Shown here in pieces: positions 10,444-21,497 of a stretch of DNA of 64,000 nucleotides (within the stretch, counting starts at the first letter, position 1; each line of letters opens with the position of its first letter). This stretch comes from Trifolium pratense. Its lineage: Eukaryota; Streptophyta; Magnoliopsida; Fabales; Fabaceae. Where the stretch lies: positions 36,493,362 to 36,557,361 of the forward strand of contig NC_060061.1 in the NCBI RefSeq assembly GCF_020283565.1, written 5' to 3'. The notes beneath the pieces were generated by a model. It searched no databases and was not told the DNA's origin. It saw only the letters and a program-made list of their open reading frames with translations. The translations under genes and the position numbers were made by a program.

Positions 10444-11253
10444 AATTTTAAATTTGATTGCATTGTGTGAAATTTTCACTAATGACTTGTGTAAAATTAT
10501 GTTGATAGGTGGATGAAGGATCAAGACTGAAAATTGCTCTACAACTGACACTTCATCCTTTCAACAAAAATAGAGATTTGATGCTAACAAAATCTTTGGA
10601 ACACAAGCAAGCTTTTGTGAAAGAAAATGATCCGGAGGAGAAGAATTGAAACTATTTGTAATTCATGCCAATTCTATAATGATGTTATTCCTTAGTTCGT
10701 AAACGCTTTTTTTGGTGGATTTTAGTTGGAGATTCTGTAATGATGTTATTTCTTAGTTCGTAAACGTTTTTTGATGGATTTTAGTTGGAGATTCTATAAT
10801 GACATTATTGAATATTTGCACCACAATTTAAGTTATTGGTATTTTTTTGTGTGGATTTTTAGTTGATATTATATTGCTATTAGCCAAATATGGTCACTTA
10901 TTTTTATGAATGTTATTAAATCAGCCATTGAGGAGCTTTATCAGTCATTGTGGAGCTTTAACTTTTCTGTTATTTTTGTGTTAGCTTTTCTGAAGTTATT
11001 ATTATTAACAGTGAGACTATATGAAGTAACGAAGAAAACTGACTTAAATTATACTACTAGAAGTAACAAAGAAGCATATAATAGCTTTAATTATCATAAG
11101 ATGTCACTGAAATACAGAATTAAAAACAACACTACAGTAGAGAAAGATTATGAAGAAGGCCATACAAAGAGGGCTTGTTTTTTTTTTTTGGTTACATACA
11201 AAGAGGGCTTGTTATTCAACACAAAAAATAAATCAAATGAAAGCATCAGCCAT
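10444..11253. other. AT-rich spacer with small local repeats
   Basis: It holds two copies of TTTAGTTGGAGATTCT preceded by CCTTAGTTCGTAAACG or TCTTAGTTCGTAAACG (about 10693-10795). No gene is seen; the plus-strand ORF at 10906-11409 has no protein-like character and overlaps a reductase exon on the other strand. Confidence 0.45.
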
Positions 11254-12072
<819 letters not shown>

Positions 12073-13033
12073 CTGCATAATTTGGATAAAATTACAGATT
12101 TAACCATACTCTATATGATTTAAAAGAGAAATTCATTAGAAATTAGTGCCGTTTCTCATACAGATATACTGAAAAAGATGAGAGACTTCAAATTAAAAAC
12201 ACATGCACCAAAAAAGGATCAAAAGCAGGCCAAAAACTCATGCACAGATCATAATGTTTGATTTTACAATCTGAGACATGATTTTTTTAAAATTCATCAT
12301 GATATGGCATGCATCACTTAAACTCTCGATGTTTCATTCGTTAGTTGCATCCATTGATGTACTTATCATGTAATTCTTCACGATGCCTATATAAGAAACC
12401 AACTTTATTGGCCAGAGGGTACGAACGCCTAATTGTATGAATTCTCAAACTGATAAAGAAATTGCAAAATCAAGACACTTATTGATGAACTCAAGAGCAT
12501 TTCATGTGATATACTATTATTAGAGAATTACAAGAAGTAGAATGAATTTCTCAACTATTACAATGTTTGACTTCAAATGTATCAGTGAGTGAGTTACGTT
12601 CAGCATTACCAGATTACCACAACACAACTTTTTTCTTCTCTGGTGGTAGCAATTTGCAGGACAAGTTGCAAATATGAGTCAATATCAGAACAGTCTCGGT
12701 TAACATCTATTTGCGTGACACCGAACTGACACTGATACATGCAGAACATAAAGGTTAACATCTATTTGTGTGACACCGAACTGACACTAATACATGCAGT
12801 TCCATTTAATTATCCATTTTCTCAAATTATTACCTCTGTCGACGAGTAAGTGTCAATGTTGAGTTCAGTGTTTGTGTCTATGTAAGTGCGTCAAAGGTTA
12901 AGACATCAATTTTGTCATACAAATACAAGTTAAACCAACCATACTATTTTGATAACTATCCAAAATTAGCTTTGCAAGTTAAATGTGAGAAACAGGTAAA
13001 ATCAATTTAAACTAACCAAGACCAGGATTTTCT
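12073..13033. other. spacer with a local direct duplication
   Basis: The phrase GGTTAACATCTATTTG(C/T)GTGACACCGAACTGACACT..ATACATGCAG occurs twice, near 12699 and 12753. Similar GTGACACCGAACTGACAC blocks are common in legume repeats. No exon of the ATX or reductase genes was found here. Confidence 0.5.
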
Positions 13034-13858
13034 GTGAGTCCATACTTCATTCCAGATGGTCTCTGCCATTCTTTATCAACAGGCTCCTCCCCTTCTGCAT
13101 ACAGATTCACCTTAACATCTCCTTTATTTACACCTTCCTCTTCCTTCTTTTTCTCTGGCATTGGAGCAACCGCAGCGACTCCAAGTCCAAGTATTCACCA
13201 CTCCATTAGTATCACCATTCCCTCTTAAATCAATTTTTTTTATCACCATAATCCAAAACAGGTTCAACCCCATTTTTGCTCCTCTGATTTTCGTTCCCTA
13301 CTATCCCATTCAAGGCATAGTTTGACCTCAAAAACCTATCTTTCTCACTCCTTCTAACTCCATGCTTGGACGCAAAATCTAGTTCAGTCTCATCATCCCG
13401 GTTCGGCCTCGCAACCCCGAGAACCGGATCAATCTCTATCTTAGGAGAATACCCTCCTTCTCTATGATCAACATAATCAACAACAACACTATCAAAATTC
13501 TCACTTGCACTAGTCCCAGCTTCAGCTGAATAATCAGATAGGATATGTGTATCGTTTCTGATTTTTGTCAATGAAAAAAATTGGGGGTTTTGGCTTCTGC
13601 GTATTGGAGAATATTGGAACTGAGAAAGAAGGGGTGATTGTGAAGAGAAAAACGATGGTGATGGTAAATGTCGTCGTCGATGACCGGGAAGACGATGATA
13701 TCTTCTTCGATTATGTCAAAGGGATTCGTGAAGAACGGGAAGGATTTGGGTTTGGGAAATTCGCGTGGGGAGTTGAGAAACAGTGTAGATGTATTGGTGT
13801 ATTGATTGAACTGAGATGAGATCCAGTAGATGCATTTTTGGGATCCAATGAAGAACAA
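13034..13858 (-). pseudogene. unidentified gene fragment(s), minus strand
   Basis: Two overlapping minus-strand frames (13858-13568 and 13571-13230) have gene-like composition: a hydrophobic, proline-rich first part (NSPREFPKPKSFPFF) and an acidic second part (SDYSAEAGTSASENFDS, then DPVLGVARPNRDDETELDF). A one-base change in the T-run at about 13570 would place both in one frame, so this may be a single 5' coding exon with a frameshift. Further left, about 13190-13028, another short open stretch (MPEKKKEEEGVNKGDV, then KEWQRPSGMKYGL) ends at a donor-like GGTTAG. I recognise neither. They lie in the same orientation as the ATX and reductase fragments. Confidence 0.35.
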
Positions 13859-14171
13859 GAACCCTAATTGCAGAAGAAGAATCTTAATTTCATATTATTG
13901 AAGAGATTTTCGTTTTTCTTTCAAAGATAAATAGATTTAATTTTTTTTTTTGACAAAAGATTTAGTTTTATTTGAAAATATGAGATACTATTAATTATTA
14001 ATTGAAAGTGGGGAGATTATGCGAATAACAAAAATTATAAGCTTAAATATGTAAAACAAAACTTAATGCATAAAATAGTTAATAAGTACACATGGTTAAT
14101 TTTAAGTGGTGCCACATCAGCAGAAGGCAACTAGCACACCTACATGGGAAGGCAACCTAGCACTCATTTAA

Positions 14172-14440
14172 AATTGAAACTTGGTATACAGCCATAGGAC
14201 CGACTAGTCCAAGGGGATCAATCCCACCGCCCACTTGCGGGAGTCCCATTTAAAGCTAGATGATTTTTTGCTCTGTATAGACTTAGCCCATCGAAATTGG
14301 AATCAAAGGGAATCGAACTTGAGACATTGAGAGGAACATACTCCAAAGACCCGCCAACACCAATAGACCAACCCCAAGTGGGTTAAATAATAATAATAAG
14401 AGTCTTGTTAACATGTGCATATAGGGCACATGATAAGATA
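14172..14440 (-). repeat. tRNA-derived SINE plus flank, copy 2
   Basis: Base-for-base the same as 4701-4969 by eye, including the B-box-like TTCGATTCCC (minus strand) and the first part of the adjoining inverted-repeat element. Perfect identity over 269 bp argues for recent duplication, gene conversion or a mobile composite unit. Confidence 0.7.
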
Positions 14441-14570
14441 TCTTAATATAGAAATTTAACATTTATGATACAAGATATTTAATGCTTGAAAAGTTAAAAT
14501 GCACAAATTCTAAGGCATAATTTCTATTTTTACTACCTTAACATGTGCCATATATGCACATGTTAACATT
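14404..14570. mobile_element. MITE with inverted termini
   Basis: The left end GTTAACATGTGCATATAGGG (from about 14408) is the inverted complement, with few mismatches, of the right end CCATATATGCACATGTTAAC (ending about 14566). The first copy of the neighbouring repeat (ending 4969) holds only the left end. Confidence 0.55.
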
Positions 14571-14905
14571 CTCCTAATAATAATAATAATATTCATACGG
14601 AATTTCTACCTTAATCAGCGATGATTAATCTTCATAATTTTTACTATTATACGGTTAAAAATATTATCTCAACCAGAAAACCAAAAACCAAAGCAGCAGG
14701 AGCAGTCGCGAATATACCCCGCGAATTAAGTCACTTATTTTCTGTTTTTATTACAAATTATATTTTAGTCGAGTATCTGATTTATTTTTCACTAAATCTT
14801 GCAACTTATTTAGCATTAGAATCTCTCTATTATTTATTAGAATAGAATCTTTCTATTAGTTATTGCTTCAAAAATAAAAACGGGGCTTTGATTCTAACCA
14901 ATTCA

Positions 14906-14916
14906 TCTATATAAAT
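14906..14916 (+). promoter_or_regulatory. TATA box of the first PCS gene
   Basis: TCTATATAAAT stands about 175 bp before the ATG at 15084. The same box in the same sequence context precedes the second PCS gene at 25413, and similarity between the two upstream regions starts near 14850, so the promoters were duplicated with the genes. Confidence 0.6.
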
Positions 14917-15083
14917 CCTAGAGGTTGAATGGAAATAACAATCAGAGTTTTATTATCACCAAATTATTCCTCTGATCCTCTCTGCTCTCCACATATTCGT
15001 TACTCGTTAGTATTATTGGCAAGTTCATATTCATAAAATATCAGGTGTGAACTAGCTACATTGTTACCGGATCTTCCCTAACA

Positions 15084-16820
15084 ATGGCGATGGCGGGGTT
15101 GTTTCGACGCCTTCTTCCTTCAATTGCCATTGATTTTGGTTCTTCTCAAGGCAAGGTCAGTCAATAATAATAGTCATCGTATGTAATGTATTAGTATTTT
15201 TTTATTTTTATTTTTTAACATTAGTATAGTTAGAAACACAGATGAAACTTTACTATCCCAGAGCTGAAAGACATTAGAGTTGGGTGATGGGGCCAGGTTC
15301 AAATCCTGAGGTGGGACTAATTTACTAACATTACTGAAGGCTAACAAACACTTACCAGTTACTACAAAAAAAAAGAAAAAAAATTTCTAGCATGTTCCAG
15401 AAAATTTGTTGACTAATTTGACCGTTTAACATGTTTAATTTAAATTCAGTGATTTGATGATGGCTGAATGTATATTGAATGAGATTTTCTAGCATGTTTT
15501 AGATCGCTTATTATTTTTTATCAGAAACAATTTTGTTACCGATAAGCTCCTAATAACTCGAGAATTGATTCATCATAAGTTAAATGATTTTCATAGTACT
15601 TGTTGAGACTAATTTGATATTTTCGATTTCAGCAACTTTTTCGTGAAGCCATTCAAAACGGACACATGGAAGGCTTTCCCAGGCTGGTTTCATGTTTCCA
15701 AACACAATCCGAACTTGGCTTTTGCGGCCTAGCGAGCTTGTCCATGGTTCTCAATGCTCTTGCAATTGATCCTGGTAGAAAATGGAAAGGTATGCTCAAA
15801 ATTTGTTGTTTGCTTGTCAAGTATATTGGATTGGAACAGCTTAATATCTGTTCTGCAGCAAAATTGCCTTTTTATGTTGCATGCTTTTAAAGACTCATGC
15901 ATTGTAAATTTTTAATTACAATTTAAATGGTTAAATCAAGTGGATGAAATTTATTTACATTTGGGTGATTTATACACAGGACCTTGGAGATGGTTTGATG
16001 AGTATATGTTGGACTATTGTGGACCTCTGGACGAGATCAAAACTGGAGGCATCTCATTTGCGAATCTTGTATCTTTGGCTCATTGCACTGGAGCGAATGT
16101 TGAAGCCTTCCATGCAAGCCATAGTAGTATCGATGATTTTCGTAAATATGTCATGAAATGTTCAACGTCTGATGATTGTCATGTAATCGCATCATACCAC
16201 AGAAAAGCTCTCAAACAAGTATGTGTTTTGGTTTTTCTAACTTTGACATCATAGGAGGAAATGCAATAACTTTCTAGGTTTGATCATTATGTTATACCTA
16301 TAGGAAACACATACGTACTAATCAGTTCATATCATATAATTCTCCATCATTGAATCCATTTCTTCCTATGTACTTTTTTTAATAGAAAATATTGGTGCAT
16401 GTATTTCATTATGGCAAAATTGGTGAAAATGTTGAGTTGAATTTATTTTCGTGACAGCCAGGAGCTGGTCACTATTCTCCTATTGGAGGCTATCATGCTG
16501 GAAAGGACATGGTGCTTGTTTTGGATGTTGCACGTTTCAAGTATCCTCCCTATTGGGTCTCACTTACGCATCTTTGGGAAGGCATGAGTTATATTAATGA
16601 ATTCACTGGAAAATCCAGAGGGTAAACTTTATTGTTTATGCTAATTTTATTGACCGTATTTTTAGTGTGAAGTATATATATGCAATAATCTGAGTTTATC
16701 CTTTTCAGGTTCATGCTTATATCAAGGCCGCCTCATAGGGAACCTGACATGCTATACTCATGTGCTGCATATTCTCAAGAAGGCAAGTTAGATGGGGATC
16801 TTGGTCTACCTTCGTCTTAG
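15084..16820 (+). CDS. PCS: phytochelatin synthase, naturally shortened (catalytic domain only)
   Basis: Five exons: 15084-15155, 15633-15789, 15980-16218, 16458-16621 and 16709-16820, giving 247 residues. PCS condenses glutathione into phytochelatins that chelate Cd and other metals in the cytosol. The N-terminal papain-like domain is complete: Cys55 (in [11 protein letters not shown]), His161 ([11 protein letters not shown]) and Asp179 ([11 protein letters not shown]), equal to Cys56/His162/Asp180 of AtPCS1. Exon 5 then jumps from REPDMLYS to the native tail [14 protein letters not shown] and stop. The exons for the Cys-rich C-terminal domain are gone, but the tail is still in frame. Usual plant PCS proteins have about 480-500 residues. 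The codon after SRP is an extra Pro compared with the second copy. The core domain alone of AtPCS1 is known to keep basic activity, so this could be a functional mini-PCS; a decaying duplicate is the alternative. Confidence 0.85.
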
Positions 16821-18016
16821 CAGCTCCATCATTTTCATTCTCCATATTCAGATTGAGGCTGAGTTTGAGAACCAGTGTCTCATTTTTAATACACTAGGAT
16901 TCTATTATTTATACACCAAGGATATTGAATTCATGATTTGGTAGAGACAAGCACCAACCACATCTATAAAAAAGATGAATGTGTCATTTCCAATTAATTT
17001 AAAAAAGCCTAGAACTGTTGGGTGGGCTAATTTAGCTTCTTCAAAAAAAAAAAAGCCTAGAACTAAAATTGCATTCAAATTTATTACAATTATTTGTCAG
17101 TGTTGATTGAATTGGGTATTAGCATATTAATGTTTTTTAAATAAAAGTTAAAATTAGAATAAAAAATTATAATTCAGTCCGCTCCACCCCACTTCCCGAA
17201 CAATGGTATAAAATTATCCGGCTCCGTTGGTTTTAAGTTATTGAAACATAGCCTAAAAAATATTCACAAACAAAAAAAGAAAGGAAACTAACTTCTTGTT
17301 TTAAAACGATAATAAACTGATATATCTTACTAATCATGTGTTCATAGGGATATCAATTTGACTCGTATTCAGTGGGTACTCACAAAAATATCTACAATGG
17401 TAGTATAAAAATTTGCATTTTGGTTACGAACACAAGTAAGCGGGCACATGTACCTTAGTACTCACTCTGTCTCATATTCACATAGTATATATTTATTTAT
17501 TTATTTTAATTATATATTATATAATAATATATGTATATTCATTTAAAAAAATACAACATTATTATACTATTACACATTTTTGATAAAAATGTTTATTTAT
17601 AACATAATATAAATATAATGTGAATATGCTAACAGAGAAATGAACTTTAGGAGAATAGATTTTCTCCGTTACATGATGGAAATAGTATGATCTTAACCAT
17701 TGATTTATGAGGAGAGAGAAAAGAAAAAAAGGAAAAAAAATGAATTAAAAGGTACAAATTAGAAAAATTGAGGAAAATAAAATTGAGAGAATTCATTCTC
17801 GAACTTTAGCATGATATTACTAATAATTTTGTTTATAATTTTCATGAGTCAATATTAAAATCTTTGAATTTTTTTTAATTTTATTAAAATGAAATGATAT
17901 TTTATAATTGATCAATTTATTTGTAGCAAAAATGCGGATAAAGAGAGTTGAGATCCTCTCTATTTTTAATTACTTCTATTTCCATTACCAAAGTTTTTAA
18001 ATATTTTTGGGTGCGT
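16821..18016. other. PCS 3' flank, then AT-rich spacer
   Basis: The first 100 bp (GAGTTTGAGAACCAG..TCTCATTTTTAATACACT) match the flank after the second PCS gene at 34755. The rest is AT-rich, with no gene. Confidence 0.55.
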
Positions 18017-18602
18017 AAAAGTAATTTGACCTGTCACTCACAAGTTCTTCTTCTCACACAGCAGACGCCCCTCTCCTAAACCCTAGTTTATTCTTTTTGT
18101 TCATCCACCAAGGAGGGCTGGTTTTAGGGTCAAATTTTGATCCAAAATCACCTCTCTAAATTGTTTTTGCTTTTCTTTTCATTTAAATAAGTGATTATTC
18201 ACATAGATTTGCTTCTTTGTTTTTTGCTTTTTAAGTTTGTGGTCGTCTTGTGCGGCGTTGTGTTTATCGTCGTCTTGTGCGGCGTTTGTTGATTTTTTAT
18301 TTTAGTACGGTGTTTCGTTGATTCAAATTGATATATCTACATCAACTCATTACAGATCTGATGAAGACTTTGACGACAACGTTGCAGATTCAGGAGTATG
18401 AATATTACGGTTACTTTTATTTTGTCATATTTGTAGGCACTTTCATGATGCCGTTGTATGCTATTAACTTAGGTGTTGCAAGTTTGTTTGTAGATTCACC
18501 TTTTTCAGTTTTTAGCAATCTTGATTTTGTAATGATCTATGTATTTTCAATTTGAATGAATGAATACATTTTATTTTTAGTCAAAAAAAAAGTAATTTGA
18601 CC
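18017..18602 (+). mobile_element. retroposed transcript with poly(A) and target duplication
   Basis: The sequence AAAAGTAATTTGACCT occurs at 18017-18032 and again at 18587-18602. Between them lies about 555 bp that starts like a plant 5' UTR (CCTCTCCTAAACCCTAG near 18070) and ends in an A-run (18583-18590). Flanking direct repeats of 13-16 bp plus a 3' A-tail are the marks of LINE-mediated retroposition. It holds a twofold phrase GTCGTCTTGTGCGGCGTT (18242, 18270). A 75-codon ORF inside (18328-18555) is not recognised. It could be a processed pseudogene or a short LINE/SINE. Confidence 0.65.
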
Positions 18603-19544
18603 TTTTAATGTCACAATTTTAAATTTATATTTCTAAAATTATATAGTAATGGAAGAAATGAGAATAATTGGAAATGGAGATGAGAGGATCCCAACTCAGA
18701 TAACAGGTACTTTTACTAAATTGTTACCCAGACAAATATGAGGATGAATACGAGTATTTTTATTAAATTATAAATATATGGAGATAGGTATTATAATACC
18801 ATACTCATACCCTACTCATTTCCACCCTATGTGTTCATTAAGGTTGATTATTGTTGAGTGGCATTCTGATGGAATTTATGTGGCTCTTTGATTGGCCATT
18901 TTTGGGTTCGGACCGTCCTATCATATGAATTATCTTGGGGTCATTCTAAGGCACTTGGTATAAGTTTTGCAGTGCCATCTTGTGGAACATTCATATACAG
19001 TGGAGCTGCCGATAAAATACACAATATCAGGCAGTGAATATGTATAGGCACATCGATATTGAATACTTAAATTTTTACTTTTGTCGTCTTATTGGTTACT
19101 CGTGCGTCCTACGCATTTTTTCTTTTTACTTTTCTGCTACTTAAGTAGCGGACGTTGTAAAATGAGTAATTTTTGATAAATTTCAACTCTGTCCTTACTA
19201 GTTGGATTATTACTTGTCTAGACAGCGATCTACTTAACCATTTTTGTTTTGAGTCGTTTTTATATGCTTTCGAGTTTAGTGATGTATTTAGAACTTCATG
19301 TAATCCTATATGTAAGAGAAGTAGTTTTGTTGACAATTGCAGTCAAGACATACCATTGGGCAACATTGAAGAATGGCTTAGAGCTATGAATTGATAATCA
19401 AAGCCTATTTGTGCATCATTTAAGGTTTTTTTGCCAAAAACTAACGGAAGGAAGCAAAATGACTAACATATATGTCTTTAAGGGTCCAATACATACATTT
19501 TTTTTCTTTAATGACCATTGTAAAACCTAAAATGTCTTTAAGGA
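18603..19544. other. AT-rich spacer, no gene
   Basis: Short ORFs on both strands at 19109-19394 overlap each other and have no recognisable domain. Confidence 0.5.
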
Positions 19545-20274
19545 CATGTTTGGTTCTAAGAAGAATTTGTGAAGAGATAAATATGTGAGAAAGAGTGGGA
19601 AAAGAGAGAAATTGAAAAGAAATAGAATAGATTTGAGTTATGGTTTGGTATAAGAGAAATAGAAGAAAAATAGAGATGTGCAAGAGAGAAAATGATGATT
19701 ATATGAAATGTCAAAAATGACCTTGTCTAATTATATGTCCAAATTATCAACTAAAAATACACTTTATTTCATTAATTATTTTAACTTTAATTAATTGAAT
19801 CAAACTATTGTTTTGTTAGTATATTACTAGACCCTTACCCGTGCGATGCATGGGTGTGATGCGTTATTTTATATTATAACGTGGAAAAATTAAAACAATA
19901 AATATTATCAAAATAATAAATAATAATAATTTAGTCAAAAAAACAAATAAAAATAAAATAAAATAGAGGATCCGAGATTCAAATTTCAATCATAGTATTT
20001 TTAAAAGTTGAGTTGAATTTGTGCACAATATTTGTTTTCCATTATTACATATATATTCTATATAATTTACAAAAATTGAACACAAATTATAGGGGATTCC
20101 ATCAACTCCTTATGGTCATTCTTTGTGTTTGCATTAAATTATCGGCTAACGGAACAACAACTGGACCTTTAATCTGACTCACACCTTGAGTTAGTTCGAC
20201 TTCTCCAAATTCATCCTAAAACGTAGTAAGTGGAATAGAGTTTGGATAAATAATAAGATAGCTCTTTAGTCAAA

Positions 20275-20277
<3 letters not shown>

Positions 20278-20360
<83 letters not shown>
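20278..20360. repeat. (AT)n microsatellite
   Basis: About 41 uninterrupted AT units. Confidence 0.97.
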
Positions 20361-20363
<3 letters not shown>

Positions 20364-20676
20364 ACACCGCTCAATAACGCTTTAACGAATTCGAATTTTA
20401 CAAAATTCACCGTTGGATTGAAAGCTTATATCGTATAGATCATCCATGTTGAATTTTACCAAAATCTAAAATCGTTTGATATGTTATTGAGACCGATGAA
20501 GATTAATGGTTTATGCGTTTTTATTGAATACCGTTAATCTTGATCTATCTCAAAAACATAAACGATTTTAGATTTTTATACAATTCAACATATATGATCT
20601 ATACGGTATAAGCTTTCAATCCAACGGTGGATTTTGTAAAATTTGTATTCGTTAAAACGTTATTGAGCAGTGTAAC
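20361..20676. mobile_element. foldback element, long inverted repeat
   Basis: The two halves are near-complementary over almost their whole length. Left: GTTACACCGCTCAATAACGC, then CACCGTTGGATTGAAAGCTT and GTATAGATCAT. Right (as complement): GTTACACTGCTCAATAACGT, then CACCGTTGGATTGAAAGCTT and GTATAGATCAT. The arms are about 150 bp with a short centre. A transcript would form a long imperfect hairpin. It sits directly after the (AT)n tract, a favoured TA-rich target. Confidence 0.85.
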
Positions 20677-20938
20677 ATTACTCAAATGTTACACCCGTGT
20701 AATTTGATCTCTCCCATATATATATATTAGTTCGACTCCTCATGGTCATTCTTCTCTCTTCTCAATTTCTCTCTTTGCCAATCAAGAGAAATTGCTAAAT
20801 TCTCTTCAGTTTCTTTCTTCTCTATTTCTCTCAAACCAATCCAAACGAAAAAAACTCTACTTTCTTTCTCGCCTAACTCTCTCGTCTATGTTTCTCTTTC
20901 CTTTAACTCTCTTAAACCAAACACACCCTAAGGATCAT

Positions 20939-21497
20939 TCAATTCGACTGTGTATGTTTGGTTTAGCGGTGACGATAATTGATTTTGACTGAATTGATTT
21001 TGGAAAATTAATTTTGAGTAAAAGTGAGTTAAATGTAAAGTATTTATGTTTACCTTCACAACAGAAGTGATTTGCATGAAGATGTTGTTTGGATATTTTG
21101 TGTCAAAATTGCTTTTGAGTGTGTAAATGACCAAAATGGATTTTAACATATGTGAATAGCTTCTTTAAAAAAATATGTGTGTATATATATAGATCAATTT
21201 TTTTAATTCAATTTTAAATATATATATTCAAATTTATGTTGTATAATTTTTATTTAATTTTTAAAATTAATAAATAGAAATATCATACATTGATTAATAT
21301 ATATAAATTAACAAAAATTATTTTAAATTAAGAAAAAATTATTTTTCTCAAAAAAGTAAAAGAAAAAAATCATTATTGTTTTACTTTGTATTTGAGGACA
21401 GGGCTTTGGACTTATGGGTCAATTAAGCCCAATTAATCATAGTTATCTCTATTTATTTATTTATTATATTTTTTTTGAAAGTATAGTCATCCACTAT
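20939..21497. other. AT-rich spacer
   Basis: No gene. A run of TTTATTTATTTATTA lies near 21452. Confidence 0.5.

Larger units (their letters stand above)
19545..20935. mobile_element. composite non-autonomous DNA element with nested insertions
   Basis: The left end (AAGGACATGTTTGGTT, about 19550) is roughly the inverted complement of the right end (TTAAACCAAACACACCCTAAGGA, about 20914-20935), and the sub-terminal parts are complementary purine-rich (AGAGAAATAGAAG, 19650-19690) and pyrimidine-rich (TTTCTTCTCTATTTCTC, 20814-20832). Inside are an (AT)n tract and a 316-bp foldback element. Edges are approximate. Confidence 0.45.

Noticed and set aside
13565..13819. Plus-strand ORF of 84 codons starting MSMKKIGGFGF
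   Set aside because: The opposite strand has the better protein-like composition and matches the orientation of neighbouring fragments; neither is recognised, so no gene was called on the plus strand.
18328..18555. ORF of 75 codons in the retroposed sequence
   Set aside because: Unrecognised and without a supporting context; kept only as part of the retroposon.
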